A stretch of DNA of 64,000 nucleotides. Origin: Methanobacterium sp. UBA375 (GTDB lineage: Archaea; Methanobacteriota; Methanobacteria; Methanobacteriales; Methanobacteriaceae). The notes below the pieces were generated by a model, which made no database searches, was not told the DNA's origin, and saw nothing but the letters and a program-made list of their open reading frames with translations. The stretch's first letter is position 1. Each line of letters starts with the position of its first letter. Below are positions 17,256 to 26,293 of the stretch, piece after piece. Position numbers and translations under genes: made by a program. The stretch is from NCBI GenBank assembly GCA_002495625.1, contig DAGC01000002.1, positions 515,326 through 579,325 on the forward strand, in the 5' to 3' direction.

Positions 17256-19793
17256 ATGGAACAATGGCATGATAAAATTCATGAAATTCTAACATACAAT
17301 CCAAATAGTAGAGATCCTATGGATTACTATGATAATAATCGGCTTTCTAACCAATTAAGTCCTTGTACTAACTTTTTTTTAAACACTTTTATAAATATTA
17401 TTAACAAAAAAAATTTAATTGTTTTTGCATCTGATTCTATTTTAAGACCTGTCCCATTACTCTCATATTTTTATTCTTTTCTTAGTGGTAAATCAACGTT
17501 AGTATTCACTCAAAAAGGTCAAAGAATTGATGTAAGTCCTATTGATTTACATTTAAGAAATTATTATATGTTAAATTGGGAAGGAGAGTATCTTTTTTAT
17601 GATATACCTATTGGAATAATGAATAATAATGAAATTAAAGCAGGAATTTACCTACCTAGAGTAGAAAATAGAGAAAGAAAGAAAAGTTTAGTTTTAAGAC
17701 AAGAAAAAAATTTTTTAGAAAGTGAAAAGCCTAAAATATTGTTATATCATGATAAAAAAGGTAGTAGAATATTAAGTAATATTCAAAATCTAATTATAGA
17801 TAAAAGAAAGTTTAATGAAAAAATTAGGCTAGATTTCGGTTGTATAATTTTTGAAAATTTGGATCGATTTGTCTATTCAGATTATACAGCTAAAGTTTTT
17901 TTAAAGTGGTTGAAGAACATATTACCCACTAATATTAATTTAATTTTCCATTTTTCTAACCCTCAGAATTTAGAATTTATAAATAAATTCCAAATAGACA
18001 CAAATTCATTTGTTCTTCCTTTTACTCCTAATCTATTAAAAAATAATGAAGCCATTAAACAGCAATCTATTGATTATTTCAATGCTGAAGAACAAAAACC
18101 TATTATTGATATACTAAATAGATTTAATTTAGATACTTTGAGTTTTTATGATGATAATAGAGTGTTAAGTATAATAAAACCAATATTAGAAGAAGGAAAT
18201 ATTGATTATCACTATGAAAAAGCTCAAAACACAATTAAAAACATAAATAACAATACTATAAAGAATAAAGGAAGCTACTATGCTGCCCAAAAAATTCTAA
18301 ATAAAATGCCAGATTTAGTTATTAATCCCTCTAAATACAAGTTAAAGATTAAAGATGATGGGGAATGGAAACATCAAAGTATATCTGAAATATTAAATGG
18401 TTTTGAAAATAGTTTACAAGAGGAAGAAAATGAAAATCAATTTCTTTTAGCGCGATTTTTGTCTGATGTAAATTCAACTTATTCTGAATTAAGCCAATGT
18501 AAGAGATTTTTTGAAGAAGAAACATATAACAGAATAGGAAAGGATTATAGAGTTTTAGAACTTGCTAATAATATCGAAATTGATGATAACACAATTTTCG
18601 TAACATATTCTCCTACTGAAAAACGTATTTTAGAAGAAGAATTTATTAAGTTAGGTTTGAATTCATTTAATGTTGAAGATATAAAATGGATTTCTTATAG
18701 ATATTTAGACAGAAGTAACACGAAATTGATACTTCCCGGCCCTCTAATTACAAAAAATTTGACTGAATTATTTTTACCATATAAAGAAATACATTTTTTA
18801 GCTTATGGTGGTCTTAATTCCCAGAGAGCAAATGATCAAATAGATCTAATTTTGGAGTATTCATTTGAAGAAGAAAAATTTGCAATGCGCTATATATCTC
18901 AGGTATTTGATTATTTTGATGTAGATAAAAATAATCTATTATTTAATGATTTCGAGAAAAGAGAGAGAGAATTTTCTGATGATACTACGTATGAACCAGA
19001 TTCTGAATATATAAATCCATTTGATAAATTTAGAGACATAATAATTAAAAAAGCAAGGACATCAAAATATCAAGATCAAATTGATCTAGTTGAAGAAAAA
19101 CTAAAAGAATTAGAAAAAATAGATATAGAAATTGACATTGAATCTGAAGAGTATGTAGAAGTGTATTTAAGGGATTTAACGAATAACAACAAATATCTTA
19201 AAAAATTACCCCGATATAAAACGTATTTTTACCTGAAAACTTTAGGGGGGAATGTTGAAGAGGGAGTCCCTTCAATATTAAGGCCAGGAAATTATATTGT
19301 GATACTAGATAATGACGAAAGAAAATCATTACTTCAATTAATTATTGACATGTTTGGTTTAGAAGAAAATATTGAAAAATCTTTAATAGAATATTGGAAA
19401 AAAGCATTAATAAAGCATATAAATAAGAATAAATTAGCTATCAACGAATTTTACAATGAATATTCTAAAAATGGTGGACAAAATGAATTTGAAGCTGTTA
19501 GTAATTGGGCTAAAGGCGGAGTATTAGGACCTAGAAATCCTGTAGACTTATTAATTATAGGGAAAGTAATAGATAATGAAATAATACAAAATCATTATAT
19601 GATTATGGACGCTGAGATTGATAAAGTAAGAATTATTCATAGAATGACTGGAAGAAGACTTCGAAAAATTATTAAAACAATAATATTTGAGAATGAAGAA
19701 CTAAAACCTGAAAAATTAGATTACGAAGAATTTATGTTCTATGAAAAAGTTAAAAATGGAATTTATGAAGTTGTAGACATTAAAGAAAACTAG
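17256..19793 (+). CDS. Large DISARM-associated protein, candidate DrmE
   Basis: 845 residues, start ATG behind GGTGA. I do not see a complete known catalytic motif. An incomplete P-loop-like SGKST lies at 77-81, after ASDSILRPVPLLSYF; a second alpha/beta-like region near 445-530 contains TIFVTYSPTEKRIL, LILPGPLITKNL and IHFLAYGG. The C-terminus has GPRNPVDLLIIGKVI and a basic TGRRLRKIIKT segment that could be a winged helix. Position after drmABC, size and lack of enzyme motifs fit DrmE, the uncharacterised protein of class 2 DISARM. The assignment rests mainly on context and size; a divergent inactive helicase is an alternative. Confidence 0.5.
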   Translation: MEQWHDKIHEILTYNPNSRDPMDYYDNNRLSNQLSPCTNFFLNTFINIINKKNLIVFASDSILRPVPLLSYFYSFLSGKSTLVFTQKGQRIDVSPIDLHLRNYYMLNWEGEYLFYDIPIGIMNNNEIKAGIYLPRVENRERKKSLVLRQEKNFLESEKPKILLYHDKKGSRILSNIQNLIIDKRKFNEKIRLDFGCIIFENLDRFVYSDYTAKVFLKWLKNILPTNINLIFHFSNPQNLEFINKFQIDTNSFVLPFTPNLLKNNEAIKQQSIDYFNAEEQKPIIDILNRFNLDTLSFYDDNRVLSIIKPILEEGNIDYHYEKAQNTIKNINNNTIKNKGSYYAAQKILNKMPDLVINPSKYKLKIKDDGEWKHQSISEILNGFENSLQEEENENQFLLARFLSDVNSTYSELSQCKRFFEEETYNRIGKDYRVLELANNIEIDDNTIFVTYSPTEKRILEEEFIKLGLNSFNVEDIKWISYRYLDRSNTKLILPGPLITKNLTELFLPYKEIHFLAYGGLNSQRANDQIDLILEYSFEEEKFAMRYISQVFDYFDVDKNNLLFNDFEKREREFSDDTTYEPDSEYINPFDKFRDIIIKKARTSKYQDQIDLVEEKLKELEKIDIEIDIESEEYVEVYLRDLTNNNKYLKKLPRYKTYFYLKTLGGNVEEGVPSILRPGNYIVILDNDERKSLLQLIIDMFGLEENIEKSLIEYWKKALIKHINKNKLAINEFYNEYSKNGGQNEFEAVSNWAKGGVLGPRNPVDLLIIGKVIDNEIIQNHYMIMDAEIDKVRIIHRMTGRRLRKIIKTIIFENEELKPEKLDYEEFMFYEKVKNGIYEVVDIKEN

Positions 19794-19803
19794 GTGATAA
19801 TTT

Positions 19804-20271
19804 ATGCCATTTATACCAGATTTAATTTATGAGGATGAAGAAATATCTGATGTTAATTTTAAGGATTTTTATGATATATTAAGGGAAAATCTAAATTCTT
19901 ATGAAGAAGAATATGATAAATTCATAGACTTTGGGCCTGATTTATATAAGTTATTAACTGAAGTGTTAAATGTAAAAGAAGTAAAGCCAGAAATACGATT
20001 AAAAGCATGTGCTGCGATTGCATATTATGTCGCTCCATTTGACATAATTCCTGAAACAATTTATGGCCCTAAAGGATATATTGATGATATCTTCGTTTGT
20101 GCATACGTTTTGAAAGAGATTATAAATGAGATGGATTACGAATTTTTAGAAGAATTATGGGAAAGTGAAGAAGATCTTCAATATGTTTTGGATGAATCAT
20201 ATACTAAATCTAAAGAAGTTGTTGATGATAAAATTGATGTGATATTAAAATATATCGGTCTTAAAATTTAA
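19804..20271 (+). CDS. DUF1232 (YkvA-like) protein, copy 2
   Basis: 155 residues, start ATG behind AGGTGATAA. It repeats the core of copy 1: RLKACAAIAYYVAPFDIIPE..YGPKGYIDDIF, with the same flanks DFYDILRENLNSY and an acidic C-terminal helix. It has an extra N-terminal 17 residues. It closes the operon, 10 bp after the DrmE-like gene, and is as AT-rich as the drm genes, unlike copy 1. Function is unknown; the repeated pairing with a DNA-processing module suggests a regulatory or membrane-tethering subunit, which is inference. Confidence 0.75.
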   Translation: MPFIPDLIYEDEEISDVNFKDFYDILRENLNSYEEEYDKFIDFGPDLYKLLTEVLNVKEVKPEIRLKACAAIAYYVAPFDIIPETIYGPKGYIDDIFVCAYVLKEIINEMDYEFLEELWESEEDLQYVLDESYTKSKEVVDDKIDVILKYIGLKI

Positions 20272-20280
20272 TTAATAACT

Positions 20281-21513
20281 TTAAATGTCATTATGAGTTA
20301 CTGCAGGATTCCAAGCGTCACTTATAAAATTTTTAGCGTCTTCAAATCCCATATTCTTATATTTTGAAGCTTTCACTTTAGAAATTCTTTTTCTTTCTAT
20401 ATCAGCTGAATAATAATGAACGTCCTGTCTAACGCAAATGTTTTGCTTTCTAATATTGCTTCTAAACATTCTTATCAACTTGTCAGTCCAATTATGATGA
20501 ATATAATAATCATCATCTGATTGGGGTTTTTTTGTATAAGGATTGTAATTATCTTTAAAATACTTTTTTAAAGGCCTAAATCTACAATCTGTTATTTGTA
20601 CGTTCCATTTCCAGCATTGAATCCTTTTATTTTCCATTTCTTCAAAACTAATATTATAATTGTACAACATGAAAATAGAAATTTCTTTAGGTTTATATCC
20701 TGAATTGATCAAAACATCAATTTGATTTTTAATAAGTTTTTTTTGAGAAAAAGGCCCATCCCATGCTATTTTTGGGTTAATAAAACCTGCTTTTTTTAAT
20801 AAAACTCCTAAATGCGGTTTTTCATGCAAAATTCTACCATCAAAACCACTTTGAGATTCACAACTTAAAATTTTACGTTCTTTTTTAAGTTCAATTAATT
20901 CTTTTAATATAGATTCTATGTTTTCATTTGCAAGGAAATTATTATCGTAAAAAACAAGTTTTCTCTTAACAATTTTTTGCTTAATTGATCTATCATAAGC
21001 ACATTTAGGTTCAATAATATAAACTCCACAATAAGGACATCTTCTTTCACACCCTCTAGATGTATGGATAATTTGATAATCTACGTCAACCAATGAATAA
21101 TCAGGGTCATATTCCTCAGCTTCTTTCCAAACACCTTCAAAAACTTCATCACAACCAGTATGTTTTTTGCAATGCTTAGGAAGTAATGAAGCATAAATAC
21201 CCCCAACAACAATATAAGCATCAGTGAATTTTTCTTTGGAAAAAGAAACTGCACGTTGAACATCATCAGCCCAATATGTGAATAGAGATGTTACAAATAT
21301 TATATCCGGATAAAAATCGAATATATTATCAAAATTTTTAAATTCGGATCCTAATCTAATCAATTGCACGTCACAATTTCTCTCTTTTTTTAGATAAGAA
21401 GCTATTTTTAGAAGTCCTATAGGTAAAAAATCCTTATGATTTCTGCTTTTTTTTGGAATAGGAAAATCAGGCTCAATTAATAATACATTTTTATTATCAA
21501 TTTCGTCTATCAA
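20281..21513 (-). CDS. Radical SAM protein with cobalamin-binding-like N-terminal domain
   Basis: 410 residues from TTG at 21513 behind GTGAT; an in-frame GTG at 21522 is the alternative. Residues about 5-140 look like a B12-binding Rossmann domain (NVLLIEPDFPIP, PIGLLKIASYLKK, PDIIFVTSLFTYW, VVGGIYASLLP), though no DxHxxG motif is visible. The radical SAM cluster motif is CERRCPYC near 158-165, CX3CX2C. The substrate is unknown. The gene ends 10 bp from the defence operon in convergent orientation and has the same low G+C, so it may have arrived with it. A tRNA, lipid or cofactor substrate is equally possible. Confidence 0.75.
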   Translation of the reverse strand: MIDEIDNKNVLLIEPDFPIPKKSRNHKDFLPIGLLKIASYLKKERNCDVQLIRLGSEFKNFDNIFDFYPDIIFVTSLFTYWADDVQRAVSFSKEKFTDAYIVVGGIYASLLPKHCKKHTGCDEVFEGVWKEAEEYDPDYSLVDVDYQIIHTSRGCERRCPYCGVYIIEPKCAYDRSIKQKIVKRKLVFYDNNFLANENIESILKELIELKKERKILSCESQSGFDGRILHEKPHLGVLLKKAGFINPKIAWDGPFSQKKLIKNQIDVLINSGYKPKEISIFMLYNYNISFEEMENKRIQCWKWNVQITDCRFRPLKKYFKDNYNPYTKKPQSDDDYYIHHNWTDKLIRMFRSNIRKQNICVRQDVHYYSADIERKRISKVKASKYKNMGFEDAKNFISDAWNPAVTHNDI

Positions 21514-21774
21514 GATAATCACTATAATAATTATGATTAAATTCGTAATAATTATGAATTTATTGTATTAATAAAATAGTTTTATGACATTAGTATTTAA
21601 ATGTTTCTAAAAATTCCTGGATTTCCAGAAAAATTCAAATTTGATTAAAGTAGATTAAAATAAGTATCTACATTTTATATTTGTAGAAAGAAAACAGAAT
21701 TAATTAAGATCTAAGAAATTAATTATCTTATTGAATATTAAATATTTAATTTAATAAAAAAATAAATTTTTATT

Positions 21775-21872
21775 ATGCCAAAATCTGAATGCTGAGTTTT
21801 GCAGGTGATACTTATTCTTAATTTAGGCGCCTGCTATAAAAAAATACAAATCCTTCGATACGAACTTTGATT
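21775..21872 (-). pseudogene. Decayed TRAM-domain gene fragment
   Basis: The 354 bases between the radical SAM gene and the DUF4268 remnant contain no open gene. On the plus strand the stretch GGCGCCTG..TACAAATCC.TCGATACG near 21829-21862 matches the same part of the intact TRAM gene at 34244-34465. Read on the minus strand it gives RIEGFVFF and, in another frame, a plausible TRAM end (SITCKTQHSDFGIIK). Several indels separate the parts. The rest of the interval is AT-rich with no recognised element. Confidence 0.45.
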
Positions 21873-21875
21873 AAA

Positions 21876-22825
21876 TTAGTCTAAATTATTAATAAGAGAG
21901 TCAAAAGTCTCTCTAAATTTAGGCAGCATCTCGATACTCCATTTTATTAAATTATTTTTATCTTTTTCAGACATATCCATGATAGAGAGATTAATATCAT
22001 TTATTAAATAAAACATGACCAATCTGACTTTTTCTTTAAAGTAATAACCCATTTTTCCCCCTAATTTTTCTTCTATCTCTAGTTTATGTTCACAAATCTG
22101 TTTGAAAAGATCATGATTGATTTTCTTATCCGGAATATCTATCCATAAACAAATTTCGAAGGTTTTGTTCTTTGTAAACCTCCAACCATAAGTAAAATAA
22201 GGTCTACCAGCATTAAATCCGATAGAATTATATTTAACTGGTTTTTTATTTTTTAATTCGGGGACTATGTTATGATGATTTTCTATTAAAATTGACCAAA
22301 AGTTTCTATATTCTCTTTCAATAGGATTTAACCCGGTCGGTTTGTTAGCTTTTTCCCATTCATCGGGTTGTGTTATTATAACAAATTCGAAGGCAGGTTT
22401 ACTGCTGTCAATTTTAATTAATCTAGGTTTTATACAAAAAAAGCTGTATTCTCATCAGAAATTTGATTCAAATGATTAACGGCGGTTATATGTTCGTCTC
22501 TAAAACTTTCAGCTAACCAAATACTCACATTCGCATTTAATCCTGCCATATAAGTTAAAAGTTTCCCTAAATGGTCATGGTTTGCTTCACCAAATTGGTT
22601 TTCAATTACAATCTTTCTGTCACTATCAGATTCTTGGGCAAGTATATCTAATCTATAACTTCCAATGGGGACTTCAATTTCAGGATCAGTAATGTCAATA
22701 CCGATAGTATCTCCCAGCAATTTAATATTGTCCTTCAACCATGGGGTAAAACTTGTATCCTCTCTGGGGAAATATTGTCTAAGAGGGACTTCTTCTATAG
22801 ATGCAAAATCAATTTTTTCCGCCAA
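21876..22825 (-). pseudogene. DUF4268 / PD-(D/E)XK-like protein, frameshifted
   Basis: The first 130 residues (MAEKIDFASIEEVPLRQYF.. from TTG at 22825) form a nuclease-like domain with RLDILAQ..KIVIENQFG..HDHLGKLLTY. The frame stops at about 22430, but the following frame continues without a break of sense from AFFCIKPRLIKIDSSKPAFEF to a DUF4268 end (KHRLEIEEKLGG-like, then FRETFDSLINNLD) and stops at 21876. The switch is at an A7 run on the plus strand at 22436-22442; one more base restores the gene. So this is either a sequencing error or a recent mutation. Such proteins are common in defence and restriction regions; the original function is unknown. Confidence 0.75.
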
Positions 22826-23033
22826 TAAAATCACTTATCATATATTATGATATTAAACCTTTAACTTTTTCATTAAAAATGGAAAAATTACTATTCTTAG
22901 AACTGTACCATGACTATATGCCATATTATAAAAATTAACTTAGATCATCTAAAAATTCTGGGTTAAAATTAAAAAGACTGAAATTATAAGTATTTTAGAA
23001 TAGCTCTGTAATATTAATGTAGGAGACATAAAA

Positions 23034-23354
23034 ATGAGCGATTGGATTGAAGTTTCAAGCGATGATGAAGAAAAAGAACAGGTTAAGATGTGGGAACCAG
23101 ATGCAGTAGGTGAATCCATTCAGGGTAAATATATAGATAAAGAGGAGAGTGTGGGCAAATTTAAAAGTAATCTTTACACCATTAAAAACCAGAAAGGAGA
23201 AGAAATTAAATTCTGGGGGTCTACTGTTTTAGATAATTTACTGGAAAAAGTGCCGCTTTCTTGTGAAGTGAAAATTATTTTTCAGGGGAAAAAGCCCTCG
23301 AAATCTGGGAGAAATCTTTATAAGGATTATAAGGTGATGTATAAAAAGGATTGA
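23034..23354 (+). CDS. Small acidic protein, possible OB-fold
   Basis: 106 residues, start ATG behind GGAG. The first 25 residues are acidic; the rest alternates beta strands: ESIQGKYIDKEES, NLYTIKNQKGEEIKFWGST, CEVKIIFQGKKPSKSGRNLYKDYKVMYKKD. The pattern resembles small single-stranded-DNA-binding or OB-fold proteins encoded by viruses and plasmids, but I recognise no specific family. It stands alone between two minus-strand genes in a region with other mobile-type genes. Confidence 0.5.
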   Translation: MSDWIEVSSDDEEKEQVKMWEPDAVGESIQGKYIDKEESVGKFKSNLYTIKNQKGEEIKFWGSTVLDNLLEKVPLSCEVKIIFQGKKPSKSGRNLYKDYKVMYKKD

Positions 23355-23440
23355 TTTTGAATTGAATTATAGTCGTGTAACCTTATGTTACATTTTTCAG
23401 CTGTTTGCACCTTCTTAATGTTATTTTCTCAATATGCCCT

Positions 23441-24109
23441 TTATTCAACATCGTGGTAAAGGAAATCGGCCATTGGTAACCATTTATCTTTCCATTCATC
23501 AGATATGTGTTTTTGAGTATTTTCTGGTAGTTCTTGAGCCCAGATTTCACGTTGGGCTGGTGGTAAATTGTAGAATTGGAAGGGGATAACCAGATAGTCT
23601 GGTGTGTAACGTTCCATACTGAATTTTCGATAACTTTCTATCAATTTTATCATTTCATCTTCATCCAGCAGGTTACCAATCTTTTCGACGGTGAGGTATA
23701 TCTCCTCCACATCTATATGGGGGTGCCAGATGTCATTAATACCAGTTAATGCTTCATTCAACTGTTTTAAAGATGAAATTAGCGGATCACCCTTTAAATC
23801 TGGGATTATATCATCGAATTTAATTAAATGCATTCCAATTTGTCCATGCTCTTTATTTAATTTATCAACCGGTAAATCAGGTATTTTATCCCTGAAATAC
23901 GGAAATACCATTTGAGTTTCAAGATGATGGTGGGTGGTTAGCACTGTTTTAATACACTCAATATAATCAATAAATCCCCTTTTAGATGTTTCATCAAGCC
24001 CATCAGAACTTAAAGATTTACGACAATGCTCAATAGCCACATCCAGGGAACGTGTAATAATATGATGAGTGCAAATCAATCCTATAGCCAGATTAGGTTC
24101 ATAAACCAT
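23441..24109 (-). CDS. Hemerythrin-domain protein
   Basis: 222 residues, four-helix-bundle hemerythrin type. Candidate metal ligands are H15/H16, H60-H62 with E64, E87-H88, and H129, H131, D133 and E135-E136, in the right order for a diiron or cation-binding site. The C-terminal 60 residues (YTPDYLVIPFQFYNLPPAQREIWAQELP) are an extension without a recognised domain. In anaerobes such proteins sense or scavenge O2 or NO, or handle iron; which applies here is not visible. No operon partner: neighbours face other directions or lie more than 100 bp away. Confidence 0.8.
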   Translation of the reverse strand: MVYEPNLAIGLICTHHIITRSLDVAIEHCRKSLSSDGLDETSKRGFIDYIECIKTVLTTHHHLETQMVFPYFRDKIPDLPVDKLNKEHGQIGMHLIKFDDIIPDLKGDPLISSLKQLNEALTGINDIWHPHIDVEEIYLTVEKIGNLLDEDEMIKLIESYRKFSMERYTPDYLVIPFQFYNLPPAQREIWAQELPENTQKHISDEWKDKWLPMADFLYHDVE

Positions 24110-24251
24110 AGAAAATCATCCTCCCATAAAATATAATTTTTTTAATTTCTTACTCCCATTTTTCTAGTCTATTAATTACTTAATCTAATTCCCAATTGGG
24201 CTTTCAAAGTAAGATTAAACATTATTTATCTAATTCAAAATACTTAATTTT

Positions 24252-24800
24252 TTAGGCCGTGTAAAATGTAACCAGGTGGTTTAAAATGGCATATTCAATT
24301 CCTTCTTCCACTCCGGATCGTTGCCATTCTGCTGTTAAGTCTTTCCGGATTTCTATTGTTTTAAGTCGCTGTGTGATCCATTCTTCACTGTAACCCTTCT
24401 TTCTGTATGTGTTTATTGCCCTTTCCATCGCCAGTTCAGGGTCAGCTATTTCATCTAAACGTTCTTTTCCAACTTCTGCAAGCCAAAGTTTAAATGGTTC
24501 TGCTTTAGGTGAAGGAACGGACTGTATGATCCTTAATAATTGTTTTGTGTTCGCTACATCAGTTAACCTCATTTTACCGTCTTTTGCTTGAAGTTTCAAC
24601 CTGTGACAATTTGTCACGGTTTCATTACTCTCTTCTTTAAGACGTTGTTTTAACTTTCTCCAGTAATCTGATGGGGATTTACTTTCACTTAGGACTCCTA
24701 CAACGTCAATTACTGAAAAATACCAATCTTCATCCTCTTCATTCCACAAAGCCCTTATTTTTTGGTTTTCAAAAAGTTTAATTGCATTTTTCCCCGTCAT
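24252..24800 (-). CDS. BRO-N / prophage antirepressor-like protein, probably truncated
   Basis: 182 residues from ATG at 24800 behind GAGGT. The N-terminus has the BRO-N pattern ALWNEEDEDWYFSVIDVVGVLSES and DYWRKLKQRL, followed by KLWLAEVGKERLDEIADPELAMERAINTYRKKGYSEEWITQRL. Homologous proteins of this type usually continue for another 80-100 residues after EGIEYAIL; here the frame ends 8 residues later and no continuation is found in the other frames. So it is likely a 3' truncation. BRO proteins are DNA-binding and typical of viruses and mobile elements. Confidence 0.7.
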   Translation of the reverse strand: MTGKNAIKLFENQKIRALWNEEDEDWYFSVIDVVGVLSESKSPSDYWRKLKQRLKEESNETVTNCHRLKLQAKDGKMRLTDVANTKQLLRIIQSVPSPKAEPFKLWLAEVGKERLDEIADPELAMERAINTYRKKGYSEEWITQRLKTIEIRKDLTAEWQRSGVEEGIEYAILNHLVTFYTA

Positions 24801-24988
24801 TATTAATAACCTCAATATAATTTTGCATTGATCAATTTAAATATCCCATATTTTACAATACTTTATTTAATACTATACAGAATATAAGTATTAAATTTTG
24901 TGGTCAACTGAGTTACCTTAAAAAAACCAACGAAATTAAAAAAAAGGATAGTAACACCAATTAAAGATTTCTCAAACTATTCGGCCTA

Positions 24989-25130
24989 CTATAATCTCAG
25001 CGGCGGATTTACACGGTATTCTGGTTTTATATCTTCACCTTTAAGGATTTGCTTAAACCCAAATTCCGCCCTGAGCTTTTTTAGTTCTTCATCCATTTTA
25101 CCAATTATGATGGTATTTACCAAAGATCAT
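24989..25130 (-). pseudogene. Unidentified gene remnant in a 570-bp gene-poor gap
   Basis: The gap 24801-25370 has no complete gene. On the minus strand a frame without a good start runs NTIIIGKMDEELKKLRAEF, then GFKQILKGEDIKPEYRVNPPLRL and a stop at 24989-24991; just upstream an overlapping frame reads MGVESLKKLQDDLW. These look like pieces of one protein C-terminus separated by an indel. I do not recognise the family. The rest of the gap (25140-25360) shows nothing I can name. Confidence 0.35.
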
Positions 25131-25370
25131 CTTGTAACTTTTTCAACGATTCTACACCCATACTTCTGTTAGTTCATTTGACTTTCTTTTCCTAGCGGAA
25201 GGTATTAAAGAATGCAGGAATTTTACCCCGATTAGTGTGGCCGCCTTGTTGAACTATTAATATCCCTGAACTTTTCGTAGCTTATCATTCATTTACCAAG
25301 TGTAAGGTAGAAATGGATTGTAAGAAATTATAAATAGTAAGAAATATATAATTATTCTCCAGTGGTTACC

Positions 25371-25619
25371 ATGATTAAAGTTGAAACTAATATTTACGAC
25401 AAATTTCAAACCGTAGTTCCTAAAAAAATAAGGGAAACACTGGGATTGACTAAAAATCATATAATTGAATGGACGATAAATGATAAGGGAAAAGTAGAAC
25501 TGAGTTTCAGAAAAAAAGTCACTGATGATGATGTAATGGGGATGGTATCCTTAAAAGAAAAAACAAATGCCGTTAAGTTAGTGGAAGATTTATACAAAAA
25601 AGGGGATAAAAAGAGTTGA
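25371..25619 (+). CDS. vapB: AbrB/VapB-type antitoxin
   Basis: 82 residues from ATG at 25371; the in-frame GTG at 25362 is less likely. The N-terminal swapped-hairpin DNA-binding domain is clear: IYDKFQTVVPKKIRETLGLTKNH and IIEWTINDKGKVELSFRKK. A C-terminal helix would bind the toxin. Its stop overlaps the start of the PIN-domain gene (TTGA), the usual order of a vapBC pair. Expected to neutralise the toxin and repress the operon. Confidence 0.82.
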   Translation: MIKVETNIYDKFQTVVPKKIRETLGLTKNHIIEWTINDKGKVELSFRKKVTDDDVMGMVSLKEKTNAVKLVEDLYKKGDKKS

Positions 25620-26011
25620 TATTCATAGATACTAATTTTTTCTTGGGGCTTTTTATCAAAACAGATTATTGGTTTACAAGAGCAAGTGAACTCATAAAAA
25701 AAATACCTGTAAAAGACAGGATCATATGTCAAGCTGTATTAAATGAAACAATCACTTTACTCGGTATGAAAACAGATATGAGTACCTGTGAAATAGCATA
25801 TAACTATTTAAGAGATACTTGTACCATATTTAACGAAACGGAAATTAGTAATTATAATACTAAAATAATGAAAACATATTTAGAATTTAATGGTGATTTA
25901 TCATTTACAGATTGTACTATTGTTGAATCTATGATGCAATTAGGCATAAAAAAGGTAGTAACCTTTGATAAGGACTTTGATAAAGTAAACCAGATAGAAA
26001 GAATACATTAG
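25616..26011 (+). CDS. vapC: PIN-domain toxin, VapC family
   Basis: 131 residues, TTG start overlapping the antitoxin stop. Acidic active-site residues of the PIN ribonuclease fold are visible: D5 in FIDTN, E43 in AVLNE, D95/D99 region in GDLSFTDCT, and D120 in VTFDKDFD. Predicted Mg2+-dependent endoribonuclease held in check by the AbrB-type partner. Length is normal and the gene appears intact. Confidence 0.85.
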   Translation: MIFIDTNFFLGLFIKTDYWFTRASELIKKIPVKDRIICQAVLNETITLLGMKTDMSTCEIAYNYLRDTCTIFNETEISNYNTKIMKTYLEFNGDLSFTDCTIVESMMQLGIKKVVTFDKDFDKVNQIERIH

Positions 26012-26087
26012 GCTTTTTATTTAGTAACCCCGGTGCGTCGGGAATTTAAACTTGCGACACTATGACTCATTATCTAGGCCAGAGGGA

Positions 26088-26246
26088 TTATTTAAGAAAA
26101 TTGTTTATCTCTTTAGTGACCCATTTTTTACATCCTAGAAGAGAGTTAAACGGAAAGTAATCCGTTAAAAAGGAATCAATTCTACTCAATACATCTGAAT
26201 AGAATTCATAGTATAAATCTTCAATATTATCTGTAATCACATCCAT
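26088..26246 (-). CDS. Very small hypothetical protein
   Basis: A 52-residue frame from ATG at 26246 to TAA at 26088-26090: MDVITDNIEDLYYEFYSDV followed by a Phe/Leu-rich helix and KKWVTKEINNFLK. The composition is protein-like and it fills an otherwise empty 280-bp gap, on the strand opposite to its neighbours. No family recognised and no clear ribosome binding site, so it may be a chance frame. Confidence 0.25.
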   Translation of the reverse strand: MDVITDNIEDLYYEFYSDVLSRIDSFLTDYFPFNSLLGCKKWVTKEINNFLK

Positions 26247-26293
26247 AGAGAAGGGGGATTAATAGAATCAAAATTGAGAAGGGGGTTAGGATT

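Noticed and set aside
20281..21513. Prokaryotic viperin (antiviral radical SAM)
   Set aside because: The protein has a B12-domain-like N-terminus and a CERRCPYC motif in mid-protein, whereas viperins have the cluster motif near the start and no such domain.
24801..25370. Transposon remnant
   Set aside because: No terminal inverted repeats, target duplication or transposase motif seen; the readable pieces look like an ordinary decayed gene.
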